Position numbers and translations under genes: made by a program. The notes beneath the pieces are model-generated. The model did no database searches and was not told where the DNA came from. It was given only the letters and a program-made list of their open reading frames with translations. From JAAZGD01 sp034003765 (GTDB lineage: Bacteria; Bacillota; Clostridia; Peptostreptococcales; Anaerovoracaceae), in assembly GCA_034003765.1 (NCBI GenBank), contig JAVEXZ010000018.1:1-33267 (forward strand): a DNA stretch of 33,267 nt. The letters run 5' to 3'. The first letter of the stretch is position 1; each line of letters starts with the position of its first letter. Shown in pieces: positions 21,729-29,644 of the stretch.

Positions 21729-23120
21729 CCCTAGGCTTTGTTCTAAAAGTTTAATTGCAGCCTCTTTGTATTTCAAGGAAAGGACTCCCAAGGAGGCCAT
21801 AATATAGTCATTGTCGACTAAAATTTTGGCATGTTGACCTGGAGTTAGGAGGAGGCCAGTGTCTCTTTTTTGGGTTATAGTCTTCATCATTTGGACCCTG
21901 TTAGGCAGTCTTGTTAAGGCACCACCCGTTCCCACTATGTACTGGACCTGGGTAAGGTCTTTCCCTTGAGCAAGAGTAGTTCTTCCCGAGGGGCCGTAGA
22001 CATATCTAATAGTACCTGCGTGGCGCTCTATGGACCTAGAAACGGCCTCTAGGGTCAATCTCTCTACAAGCTGGACCTCATCTTGATTCTTTGGGATAGG
22101 ATGGTAATTTGCCATTAAAGCTTCCAAGTCTAGGCCTTTTTTTTGTAGTTCTTTGGCTAGTTTTTCCTTGCCTATGGTCTCCACGATTTTTTCCATATTT
22201 ACATAGACACCAAGATCACCTTCAACTGTTCTTTTAGCCTTGGGTTCTGGGCTAATAAGTATCCTGGAAATCTCATCTGAGTCTTCTGTAACTGAATGAA
22301 CATCTGTTGTAGCACCGCCTACGTCAAGAACAACCACGTTTCCAAGACATTCATAAAGGAGTTTTGTACATTCCATAACAGCCCCTGGAGTTGGAATAAT
22401 TGGGCCAACCACCATGTCCCTAACATGCTCCATTCCTGGGGCATGAACTATATGCTCTTCAAAGGCTTCTTGTATAACCTTCCTGCATGGTTCCACATTT
22501 AGGTCATCAATTTTTGGGTAGACGTTATCTACCAAGTAAAGCTGGCGGTCTTCAAAGATAAGCCGCATTTCTTCTTGGTTCTCGATATTACCCCCGTAAA
22601 TCACTGGGGTCTTATCCTTAAGTGTGTTTAGGAGCTCTGCGTTATCAATGGCGGTTTCACGCTCCCCATAATCAACGCCTCCAGCTAGGAGAATAAGGTT
22701 GGGTTTTATGTCTTCAATCTTTTTTAGGTCAGTCCTTCGGAGTTTGCCTGCAGTTATAAAATGAATAATTGCTCCAGCACCTAGGGCTGCCTCTTTTGCC
22801 GCCCTGGCTGTCATGTCATAAACCAGGCCATGGACTGTCATCTTAAGCCCACCAGCTGCAGAAGATGTGGCAAGCATATCTCCATAGACCAGGGAATCTA
22901 AGCCTTTAGATGAACATAAATCGTCTATAGCTCCTTGGAGGCCTACCCGAACATCTCCCTCTTCTACTGAGGTTGGTGCTTGGCCTTGTCCATAAAAGAG
23001 GGGGCAAGCCCCCTCTAAGTCTGTAAATGCATTTACCACCGTGGTGGTGGAACCAATTTCTGCTACCAAGACATCAACTTGAATTGTATTTTCTTTCACT
23101 GTAACCTCATCCTTGTTCAT
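21666..23120 (-). CDS. MutL/GlmL-like ATPase-fold protein of the ornithine operon
   Basis: This is a 484-residue member of the actin/Hsp70-fold family named MutL or GlmL in B12-mutase operons; it is unrelated to mismatch-repair MutL. The phosphate-1 loop is VLVAEIGSTTTVVNAF (about 17-32) and the second nucleotide loop is VVVLDVGGATTDVHSV (about 263-278). LILLAGGVDYG and IVGTGGALTRLPN complete the fold. ATG at 23120 follows AAGGATAA. Family members adjoin glutamate, ornithine and lysine mutases and are thought to repair or reload the B12 enzyme. Here it is the last gene of the operon, directly after oraE, so OraE is the likely client. The client assignment is inference; the family call is firm. 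Confidence 0.85.
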   Translation of the reverse strand: MNKDEVTVKENTIQVDVLVAEIGSTTTVVNAFTDLEGACPLFYGQGQAPTSVEEGDVRVGLQGAIDDLCSSKGLDSLVYGDMLATSSAAGGLKMTVHGLVYDMTARAAKEAALGAGAIIHFITAGKLRRTDLKKIEDIKPNLILLAGGVDYGERETAIDNAELLNTLKDKTPVIYGGNIENQEEMRLIFEDRQLYLVDNVYPKIDDLNVEPCRKVIQEAFEEHIVHAPGMEHVRDMVVGPIIPTPGAVMECTKLLYECLGNVVVLDVGGATTDVHSVTEDSDEISRILISPEPKAKRTVEGDLGVYVNMEKIVETIGKEKLAKELQKKGLDLEALMANYHPIPKNQDEVQLVERLTLEAVSRSIERHAGTIRYVYGPSGRTTLAQGKDLTQVQYIVGTGGALTRLPNRVQMMKTITQKRDTGLLLTPGQHAKILVDNDYIMASLGVLSLKYKEAAIKLLEQSLGIKFPAKSPGSRTPDSTTQID

Positions 23121-23226
23121 TGTTTTATCCTTATGATTTGTCTTGGATATTTGTTATATCCAGTATTCCTTATCTTAAGTTTTTATCTTTGCAGTCTGTC
23201 TAAATTCTTAATTTAATCCTCTGTCC

Positions 23227-25434
23227 TTATTTCTCCCTACGTCGTTGGCGTTCTTCAACAATAAAGGAAGCTACGTCTATACCATGGGAGTTTCTACCAA
23301 AGGCTGCATCTACTCCAGTCTTTATGGCTTCTTCAGGAACAACCTGGGTACCACCGGCACAGATTATGACTTTGTCTCGAATTCCTTTTTCCACTGCTAG
23401 CTCATGAATTCTCTTCATATTCTTGTAGTGGATATTGTCATGAGAAATTATTGTAGAGGCTAGGATTACCTCTGCATTAAGTTCAACAGCTGCATCCACA
23501 AGTTTTTCTACAGGAACGGAAGTCCCAAGATACTCTACTTGAATTCCAAATCTCTCAATTCCACCATGCTTGATATCGATAATTTCCCGTAATCCCACGG
23601 AATGTTCGTCTTCTCCAACAGTTCCGCATACCAGTTTAAGTGGGAATTTTTCTACGTCTTTTCTTATTTCGTCGTCACTTAGTGGCACTACTTCTTCTGG
23701 AATAACCAGCTTGGAAACATCGATGTCAAAGCCAACCTTGGCTTTCATTTCGATTCTAGTTCCTTCGGCTTCTTGCATAACCTCACGGCTAATTACTTCA
23801 GGCTCTAAGAGACCCATTTTTTTGCCGATTTCCACAGCAACAACTTCTGCCACCCTCTTATTAAGAGGAAGAAACATGGTAAGCATTATGGTGCCGTCCG
23901 CCAGCCATTCCATTTCAGGCTTAACGAAGTCAGAGTTTCTATATTTTTTGTTTTCTGCCATTCTCACATTAACGTTATCTTCCATATCTAGCTCGTCAAT
24001 GTAAACGATTTTGCTGCGATCCTCAAAGGTACAGCCACCAATCATAGCGCTTGGATTCTCTGGGTCCCCACCATATTGTTCAACATTGTTATAGCCAAAG
24101 TGGGCAGTAACAGGAGCCATATAGTCATCATCTCTCTCATAGATGAAGCCGTAGCCAACTCCACCTTCAATCTTCCTGGCAATACCATCACCATTTCTGG
24201 CAGGGTACATAGCTGAGTCTACAAAAAAGCCCTCTTGGACAGCATTAAAGTATCCACCTACTTGAAGGATTTCTTCCATGAAGAGGCAGGCTCTTTCTTT
24301 GATTTCTCTGGCATGGTCTCTTAAGGGACCATCTTTTTTTAGTTCAACCATATCCATTAGTCCATCAAGGCCAATCAAGGTCTGCTTGGCAGTGTCGCAG
24401 GCTTCGATGTTATAGATGTGCCAAGGAACGTTACGACCTTCGTCAGGAGTAATTGTTGACTGAATATCGGCACTTGTTAGTTTACTTATGAACATGTTCA
24501 AAACATGGGTGACTGTAGCTTCTCTGGCTGAGGAATCTATATACTTGGTGTTCATTTGTGCACGCATTTTGTAGCGGTTGCAAAAATCTCTTAGGGCCAC
24601 TGCATAGGGTAGGTCCATAAACACGCAAGGAGCAGGAGTAGCCGTTGGTGGTACTGTTGACAGGCAAATATTCTCAGGCTTTATCCCAGCCAATTCTGAG
24701 AACATAGAATTAAGAGCATGCTGGACAATTAGTTCTGGCATTACCTTCCAGGCATCTCTTGCAGTGGCATTGGCATTATGAGCGCCGTCAATCTGGGCGA
24801 TCTCTGCCCAAGCCAAGATCTTCTTGGATTCGCAGGCATCTACAAAACTTCGCACGCAGTTAATGTTTCTATAAAGTACGTTGTATTGAGGGTCTTGATG
24901 GGCTCCGTTGATGCCTTCTTCAGCAAACATTACTGCAACATCAGGGCCTGCAACACCAGAAACGTAGGAATGGTAGTTAATTGGTCTTCCTACTTCGTCT
25001 TCAATAATATCAAGGGCTTTTCTTTGGGCCCTTACTTGTTTTCGTGTAATGGCAACTCCCCCGATACCTTGTGGGGTTCCTTCAATAAGGCCATCCATAT
25101 GGGATTGGCCAGCTGTTCTTATAACCATAATATGGTCTGCCCCGTGCCAGGCCGCCATTCTCATTCTTCTAATGTCGTCTTCAAATCGCCCCGAGGCAAT
25201 CTCAGTTGTTATTACTGGCATGCTTTGGGGGTCGATATTATCAAAGTATTTTGCGGGAGGTAGGGGAACGCTGTTTGTTAAAGCTTTAGATGACTCCCTG
25301 TAAACGAAGGGACCCATTTGTTGCTTGGGAACGTGCTCTCTCCAAGTCCAACCCTTCCTTCTGGGCTCATACTTGTCTAGGTCTTTTAGTATATTTTCAA
25401 TATCTAGTTTTTCATTGTGTTTTAATTCTGTCAT
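23227..25434 (-). CDS. oraE: D-ornithine 4,5-aminomutase, large subunit
   Basis: ATG at 25434 (735 residues) has AGAGGGGG 8 bases upstream; the in-frame GTG at 25443 overlaps that site and is less likely. With OraS and the cofactors adenosylcobalamin and PLP it moves the 5-amino group of D-ornithine to C4, giving 2,4-diaminopentanoate. The C-terminal Rossmann domain has the B12 motif DEHSVG with cobalt-ligand His611 and, 11 residues on, Lys622 in DIKHGG. This is the same spacing as His618 and Lys629 (PLP Schiff base) in the Clostridium sticklandii enzyme. The N-terminal TIM-barrel part carries AAWHGADHIMVIRTAGQSHMDG. It has full length and all key residues, and starts 14 bases after the oraS stop. 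Confidence 0.97.
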   Translation of the reverse strand: MTELKHNEKLDIENILKDLDKYEPRRKGWTWREHVPKQQMGPFVYRESSKALTNSVPLPPAKYFDNIDPQSMPVITTEIASGRFEDDIRRMRMAAWHGADHIMVIRTAGQSHMDGLIEGTPQGIGGVAITRKQVRAQRKALDIIEDEVGRPINYHSYVSGVAGPDVAVMFAEEGINGAHQDPQYNVLYRNINCVRSFVDACESKKILAWAEIAQIDGAHNANATARDAWKVMPELIVQHALNSMFSELAGIKPENICLSTVPPTATPAPCVFMDLPYAVALRDFCNRYKMRAQMNTKYIDSSAREATVTHVLNMFISKLTSADIQSTITPDEGRNVPWHIYNIEACDTAKQTLIGLDGLMDMVELKKDGPLRDHAREIKERACLFMEEILQVGGYFNAVQEGFFVDSAMYPARNGDGIARKIEGGVGYGFIYERDDDYMAPVTAHFGYNNVEQYGGDPENPSAMIGGCTFEDRSKIVYIDELDMEDNVNVRMAENKKYRNSDFVKPEMEWLADGTIMLTMFLPLNKRVAEVVAVEIGKKMGLLEPEVISREVMQEAEGTRIEMKAKVGFDIDVSKLVIPEEVVPLSDDEIRKDVEKFPLKLVCGTVGEDEHSVGLREIIDIKHGGIERFGIQVEYLGTSVPVEKLVDAAVELNAEVILASTIISHDNIHYKNMKRIHELAVEKGIRDKVIICAGGTQVVPEEAIKTGVDAAFGRNSHGIDVASFIVEERQRRREK

Positions 25435-25448
25435 TTGGCCCACCCCCT

Positions 25449-25805
25449 CTATTTACGAAACATGGCGACAACTTCGTCCCAATGCTTACCATTCGCTAAC
25501 AGAGTTCCTGCTTCTTGCACAGAAATTCCTTCAGCTTGAGCCAACTTATATACCACATGCCCTGCACCTTTACCCATAAGGCCTCTGTCCATACAGCCTT
25601 CTACAATGGGTTTTGTGTCCAGTGAGGAAATCCCCATTCTCAATAGAACGGACCTCTCAATTGATGGGGTGGTATTTTTTCTGCCAAGTTCAAGTAGGGG
25701 TTCAACCGCCTCTTGGGTCAAGGCCCAAAATCTTTCATATAGTTCTTGGTCGGTAAGGTCAGCAATGTGTTGCCGTCTTACCTCAAAATCATCTTCTCTT
25801 TTCAT
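25449..25805 (-). CDS. oraS: D-ornithine 4,5-aminomutase, small subunit
   Basis: This 118-residue protein is close to the usual 121 of OraS. It begins MKREDDFEVRRQHIADLTDQ and contains ELGRKNTTPSIERSVLLRMG and GLMGKGAGHVVYKLA, typical of the aminomutase small subunit, which folds against OraE and helps assemble it. The ribosome site AAGGAG is about 11 bases before ATG 25805. It is preceded by a 180-base spacer containing a hairpin, unusual in this otherwise tight operon, and may be translated at its own rate. Confidence 0.95.
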   Translation of the reverse strand: MKREDDFEVRRQHIADLTDQELYERFWALTQEAVEPLLELGRKNTTPSIERSVLLRMGISSLDTKPIVEGCMDRGLMGKGAGHVVYKLAQAEGISVQEAGTLLANGKHWDEVVAMFRK

Positions 25806-25883
25806 AAAGCTTTCATCTCCTTGCTTTCTTCTTTCAAGGGTTACAGCGTATTACCAGGAGGTACAGTATTCCTTAGAATTCGT

Positions 25884-25921
25884 GCCCAAGCCTGAATCCT
25901 TTTCCTGATTCTCATCTTGGC
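25884..25921 (-). other. Intercistronic hairpin between ortB and oraS
   Basis: Minus-strand GCCAAG and CTTGGGC arms enclose an inner GAATC/GATTC stem. There is no U-run, so it is probably an mRNA-processing or stability element. It is the only sizeable spacer in the operon. Confidence 0.4.
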
Positions 25922-25985
25922 TAAAGTGGGTCTCATTTCTAGCCTAGGGCAAGCCACCTTCTAAGTATTCCTATGCTTTGGGTAT

Positions 25986-27392
25986 TTACAGGATGGCCAA
26001 AACATTTTTAACATAAGCTACATCTGTCCTTGTTTCATCAGCTAAGAATTGTATGTCTTCCTCTGTTGGTTCTTTGACATCATAGGTAGTCATGGCCTGT
26101 TTGATAAGGGAGGTTCTCATTCTCTCTAGGTCCACTTCCTTGGTCTTGATTAGGCTGGGATGGCTAGGTAGAATAATACTCTTTCCAGGAACTTCATCTT
26201 CTGGATTGCCAAACTTAATGTCTATACCATTGTCTCTTGCAAAAGAAAGCTGGGGTTGCAGATGTTTTCCTGCTCCTGTGTACTCGGTTTCTTGGACGAT
26301 AATGGTTTTGTCCTGATCAAGTTCCTGAGCTAGGGCAAAGGCTGCAGCCAAGGCTGTATTTCCTGCGGGACCTTTTTCAAGGCCTTCCAGGGTAGCCAAA
26401 CACTCGGTCATATAGAAAACGTCTCCTTGTGTAATAGTAACATATCGGTCCATATATCGTAAAGGACGGGCAGCAGATCTAGGAACATCAGACCTATCTG
26501 GCCAGCTGGAGAAAGGAACCCCAAAACCAGTGTGTCCTGTGGTAAAGGACTTTTTGTTAAAGGCAGTGTCTGATGCCATGTGAAGGCCAGAAAGGTCTAC
26601 AGAGGCTGCAACGATTTGAGAGTTGGCTCCTGCTTTTAGAAGGCCTCTTGCTGTTCCAGTCAAGTTGCCTCCCCCTGCATTAGTACAAACTACTACATCA
26701 GGGTCCTTGTTATATTTTTCTCTAAACTGCATGGAGATTTCATATCCCAAGGTCTCAACTCCTGCAATTCCAAAGGGTGTATAAAGGGAAGCATTAAAGT
26801 AGCCTGTCTCTTCCAAAAGCAACAAGAATTTGTAGAAGAGTTCAGGGCCAACAGATAGCTGTACAACTTCAGCTCCGAGGGCTTCACATTTTCTTGCCTT
26901 TTCTACTATCTCGGGCTGGCCTACCCCCTTGCTGTCATAACACTCTTGTACCACTATGCACTTAAGACCGTGGATAGCAGCTTGAGAAGCCACGGCAGCG
27001 CCGTAGTTGCCAGATGTTGCTGTTAAGACCCCTTTGAAGCCCAGTTTTTTTGCATGGTAAACTGAGTTGGCAGCACGTCTTGCTTTAAAGCTGCCAGAAG
27101 GATTGCAAGCTTCGTCTTTTATAAATATGCGAGCCCCTTTTCCCTTTGGTGCGCAGGACCTTGCTAGCTTTGTTATGTTGTGTAGCTCTAAAATTGGAGT
27201 GTTTCCCACGTTTACGCTGTATTGAATGTTTTGCATTTCTTCCAGGCTATAGCCTGTTTCTCTCATCATTCTTTCATAGTCAAAGGATAGAGACCCACTC
27301 TCAAATACACTGTAATCTATACCAACGGATTGGAGCATTATCTCACCTTTTCTTGCCATTACGGAAGCATAATCCGATTTTTTATTTGCCAT
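25986..27392 (-). CDS. ortB: 2-amino-4-oxopentanoate thiolase, PLP subunit
   Basis: This 468-residue PLP enzyme has the threonine-synthase fold. Lys103 in NPSGSFKARRA is the Schiff-base lysine. TATSGNYGAAVASQAA and TNAGGGNLTGTARGL bind the cofactor phosphate and substrate. With OrtA it cleaves 2-amino-4-oxopentanoate with CoA to D-alanine and acetyl-CoA, the step that links ornithine to energy metabolism. ATG at 27392 follows GGGGAAGGAG and overlaps the ortA end by 11 bases. The adjacent ord, ortA and oraSE genes make the assignment secure. Confidence 0.95.
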   Translation of the reverse strand: MANKKSDYASVMARKGEIMLQSVGIDYSVFESGSLSFDYERMMRETGYSLEEMQNIQYSVNVGNTPILELHNITKLARSCAPKGKGARIFIKDEACNPSGSFKARRAANSVYHAKKLGFKGVLTATSGNYGAAVASQAAIHGLKCIVVQECYDSKGVGQPEIVEKARKCEALGAEVVQLSVGPELFYKFLLLLEETGYFNASLYTPFGIAGVETLGYEISMQFREKYNKDPDVVVCTNAGGGNLTGTARGLLKAGANSQIVAASVDLSGLHMASDTAFNKKSFTTGHTGFGVPFSSWPDRSDVPRSAARPLRYMDRYVTITQGDVFYMTECLATLEGLEKGPAGNTALAAAFALAQELDQDKTIIVQETEYTGAGKHLQPQLSFARDNGIDIKFGNPEDEVPGKSIILPSHPSLIKTKEVDLERMRTSLIKQAMTTYDVKEPTEEDIQFLADETRTDVAYVKNVLAIL

Positions 27393-27690
27393 GGTTTTCT
27401 CCTTCCCCTAATATTCCCCTAACCTGCTTGTCGATTTCTAATAGTTCAGGAATGAAATTGCCAAAGGCGTGGTCATAGGCTGGATTAACTTCAATCATGG
27501 TGCCCGTCTCTTCTCGTCCCGTTACAGTGGTAATTGTAACTTCATCTCCAAGTTGGGCGGCTTTATTTAAGAAACCTTTTGTCCAGAGTTCTAGGGGGAC
27601 TTTTTTTGTATCATCGGGAACTTGGGGAGCTCTATCTTTGGGCTCCAGTATTATTTTATGGATTCTAACCCATGCGTTTTTTTCAATCAT
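27382..27690 (-). CDS. ortA: 2-amino-4-oxopentanoate thiolase, small subunit
   Basis: This protein has 102 residues. It opens MIEKNAWVRIHKIILEPKDRAPQVPDDTKKVPLELWTKG in part and contains GDEVTITTVTGREETGTM and AYDHAFGNFIPELL, the pattern of OrtA and related small thiolase subunits. It has no catalytic domain of its own and works with OrtB. AAAGGA lies upstream of ATG 27690. Its 3' end overlaps ortB, so synthesis of the two subunits is coupled. Confidence 0.93.
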   Translation of the reverse strand: MIEKNAWVRIHKIILEPKDRAPQVPDDTKKVPLELWTKGFLNKAAQLGDEVTITTVTGREETGTMIEVNPAYDHAFGNFIPELLEIDKQVRGILGEGENHGK

Positions 27691-27714
27691 GTCTTAGTCC
27701 TTTCTTTTTTTTGG

Positions 27715-28773
27715 CTATTTAACGATTTTGGCGTCCTCGTAAATCATATCTCTCATGTCTCCCATAATAGCTCTAGGTACAGGAAGGTCAATCATAGTAT
27801 GAAGGCCTGGTCTTGCGTTGATAACATGGGGAATCATGTTTACACACATAGCAATAGTTCCAATTCCTCCTGGAATTTCTGGATTGTTAGCCATATTTAC
27901 ATTCGGGGTTCCTTTGATTATTACATAATCCCCTGTTTGTACTCCAACCTGTTCGGGTTCGATTTGTTGTGGATGATCCATCTCAATCTTCATCTCCCCA
28001 TTAATATAGCCGTAACCCTTCATTGCACAGCCTGCAACGTCTCCTGCTTTGGCAAAACCATGGGCAGATTCTCTATCCACCATTGTAACAATAGGTTCCA
28101 TTGCTGTTTCTACTTTATCGACTTTCCAGCCGATGGCATCTGCAATCATACCAATGGACTCATGGAAGCCTACATGACCTGAAAGATGGCCCGTTCTAAC
28201 GCCTTCTTCAAATTCCTCTTTTGTGATTCCAATGCCTTGTTCTTCCATTACAGCTTTTCCAAAAGGTGAAAGACTGTTGACTCTGCGTGCAATAATGGAT
28301 TCTACTTCTTCACAACAACCTGTCCAGCAGACCACTAAGAGATCCATAATTAGCCCAGGGTTGATTCCTGTTCCTAGTATGGAGACCCCGTTCTCTTTGG
28401 CAATCTTATCTAGTTCTGCAGCTTCCTTTGGTGATTGAGCCTGTGGGTAAGCCATTTCTTCTGCAGAGGATACAACGTTAATTCCTTGTTCCAAAACAAA
28501 TTTCAATCTGTCAAAGGCAGTTCTAACAAATGAGTCAGTGCAAGTTAAGACTACGTCTGCAGCACCCTTCTTAATAATATCTTCTGGTGATCCAATAATA
28601 ATGTCGGGACGATTGCCTCTTGGGGTTTTGATGTAATCGTACATGGATTTGCCAATCTTACTGCCCCGGCCTGCTACCCCTACAATGTCTACGCCCTTTT
28701 TCTTTAAGAGCATGTCTGCCATGCCACTACCCATTGCGCCAAGACCCCAGATAATAACTTTTACGTTTTCCAT
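27715..28773 (-). CDS. ord: 2,4-diaminopentanoate dehydrogenase
   Basis: This 352-residue NAD(P)-dependent enzyme oxidatively deaminates 2,4-diaminopentanoate to 2-amino-4-oxopentanoate. The N-terminal Rossmann fold is VIIWGLGAMGSGMADML. GTGINPGLIMDLLVV and the RVNSLSPFGKAVMEEQGIG segment match the dihydrodipicolinate-reductase-like dehydrogenases to which Ord belongs. ATG at 28773 has AAGAAGGAG upstream. It is the first gene of the operon, reached from a sigma-54 promoter through a leader of about 340 bases. Confidence 0.95.
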   Translation of the reverse strand: MENVKVIIWGLGAMGSGMADMLLKKKGVDIVGVAGRGSKIGKSMYDYIKTPRGNRPDIIIGSPEDIIKKGAADVVLTCTDSFVRTAFDRLKFVLEQGINVVSSAEEMAYPQAQSPKEAAELDKIAKENGVSILGTGINPGLIMDLLVVCWTGCCEEVESIIARRVNSLSPFGKAVMEEQGIGITKEEFEEGVRTGHLSGHVGFHESIGMIADAIGWKVDKVETAMEPIVTMVDRESAHGFAKAGDVAGCAMKGYGYINGEMKIEMDHPQQIEPEQVGVQTGDYVIIKGTPNVNMANNPEIPGGIGTIAMCVNMIPHVINARPGLHTMIDLPVPRAIMGDMRDMIYEDAKIVK

Positions 28774-28840
28774 AATTTTGTTCTCCTTCTTTTTTTGATT
28801 TTTTTAGATGATTGCGTCGATTAATTTTTTTGATAATTTA

Positions 28841-28924
28841 GTTGGTTGATTTAGTTGATTTGGTTAAGTTGGTTGAGCTGGTTGATTTAGTTGACTTGGC
28901 TGAGTTGGTAAAATTGGTTGAGGT
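28841..28924 (-). other. G-poor CAAC-rich leader of the ord message
   Basis: In RNA sense this 84-base stretch is made of CAACT, CAACC and AAAT units with only three G residues, so it can hardly fold. It is a degenerate repeat of about 12 bases and lies between the sigma-54 start site and ord. An open ribosome-landing or helicase/regulator-loading segment is possible. No riboswitch is seen in the leader. Confidence 0.5.
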
Positions 28925-28951
28925 TCCAGCTTTAGGCTATTTATTTAGTGT

Positions 28952-29076
28952 GATACTTTTTTTCGGGTAGTAATTCTTTTAGGGTTCTTCTTTTAGGTCT
29001 AGCATTTGTGGTGATGATATTTTTTCGGCTGGTGCCCTTCTAAGGTTCTTCTTTTAGAGTACTACTTGTAGGCTAA
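28952..29076. repeat. Diverged tandem duplication of about 62 bp in the ord leader
   Basis: Two related units share GATAyTTTTTTTCGG and GGTTCTTCTTTTAG at matching positions (28952/29016 and 28983/29043). It is older and less exact than the other arrays of the window. Confidence 0.5.
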
Positions 29077-29125
29077 ATTCGTATTCTAACGCCTAAACTA
29101 TAGTATTGTCTTTGATATATTAAAC

Positions 29126-29141
29126 GCAAGTCTTATGCCAA
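29126..29141 (-). promoter_or_regulatory. Sigma-54 (-24/-12) promoter of the ornithine operon
   Basis: Minus strand TTGGCATAAGACTTGC: the invariant GG and GC are exactly 10 bases apart and the match to TGGCAY-N5-TTGC is complete. Expected start near 29114. It is the right class of promoter for the activator encoded upstream. Confidence 0.8.
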
Positions 29142-29173
29142 GGTGCTGCTCATCCCATAGTAATATTAGCTAA

Positions 29174-29219
29174 CAAAAAACGGCTTCAACCATTGTAATT
29201 ACAAGGCTTATAGTAGCCG
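29174..29219 (-). terminator. Terminator of the activator/ArsR operon
   Basis: Minus strand CGGCT...AGCCG (29219-29215 with 29185-29181) with an inner TTGTAATTACAA stem, followed by TTTTTT. It lies between the enhancer sites and the sigma-54 promoter, so it blocks read-through while leaving DNA looping possible. Confidence 0.8.
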
Positions 29220-29264
29220 ATTATTTTTCATTATTGAATATTAAATTTTGACAACTTCCTTATG

Positions 29265-29282
29265 GTGCAAATACTTTTGCTA
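29265..29282. promoter_or_regulatory. Enhancer-type site, promoter-proximal
   Basis: GTGCAAATACTTTTGCTA matches 13 of 18 positions of the palindrome GTGCAAAATATTTTGCAC found at the activator's own gene. Its centre is about 160 bp upstream of the predicted sigma-54 start site and 22 bp from the next site. Confidence 0.65.
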
Positions 29283-29286
29283 TTTG

Positions 29287-29304
29287 GTGCCAATTGTTTT
29301 GCAC
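29287..29304. promoter_or_regulatory. Enhancer-type site, promoter-distal
   Basis: GTGCCAATTGTTTTGCAC matches 15 of 18 positions of the same palindrome. It is centred 22 bp (two helical turns) from the proximal site, so both face the same side of the helix. It lies just after the ArsR-like gene's stop codon. Confidence 0.7.
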
Positions 29305-29325
29305 TTTGTGGGCGGAGAATCAGCT

Positions 29326-29643
29326 TTACTTAAACTTTCTTGTCGCATCTAAATACTTAGAAAGCATTCCAATATTAACATAGTAGTAGCTATACTTGTT
29401 TTCTTTCTTCACATCAACTAAGCCCGATGACACTAACTTTTTCATATGCTGGGATATCGTTGCTTGGGCATAATCAAAAGCTTCTACCAGATCTCCAGTA
29501 CAAACCGGCTGTCTATTAGTGTTACAAGACATTATATGTCTAAACAAATATATTCTTGCAGGGTGAGCTAGAGCATCAGAAGCTCTGGCAATTAAAAGAA
29601 CCTCTTCATCCAAGAACTGATCCCCATCTTTTCTTAACCGCAT
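29326..29643 (-). CDS. ArsR-type winged-helix regulator
   Basis: This is a 105-residue helix-turn-helix protein. ASDALAHPARIYLFRHIM, DLVEAFDYAQATISQHMKKLVSSGLV (recognition helix) and the wing KKENKYSYYYVN follow the ArsR pattern. Two cysteines (CNTNRQPVC, about 40 and 48) might sense metal or redox state, but the usual ArsR metal motif ELCVCDL is absent. The start overlaps the end of the sigma-54 activator gene (one base after its TAG), with GGGAG 9 bases upstream, so the two are coupled. It may add a second signal to control of ornithine use. Confidence 0.85.
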   Translation of the reverse strand: MRLRKDGDQFLDEEVLLIARASDALAHPARIYLFRHIMSCNTNRQPVCTGDLVEAFDYAQATISQHMKKLVSSGLVDVKKENKYSYYYVNIGMLSKYLDATRKFK

Positions 29644-29644
29644 C

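Noticed and set aside
21666..23120. DNA mismatch repair MutL
   Set aside because: The motifs are of the actin/Hsp70 fold and the context is a B12 mutase operon; the shared name is coincidental.
29281..29296. Second -24/-12-like promoter (TTGGCACC...AGCA) on the minus strand near the enhancer sites
   Set aside because: GG and GC are only 9 bases apart, and the segment lies inside the regulator-binding palindrome and upstream of a terminator. The 29126-29141 element has correct spacing.
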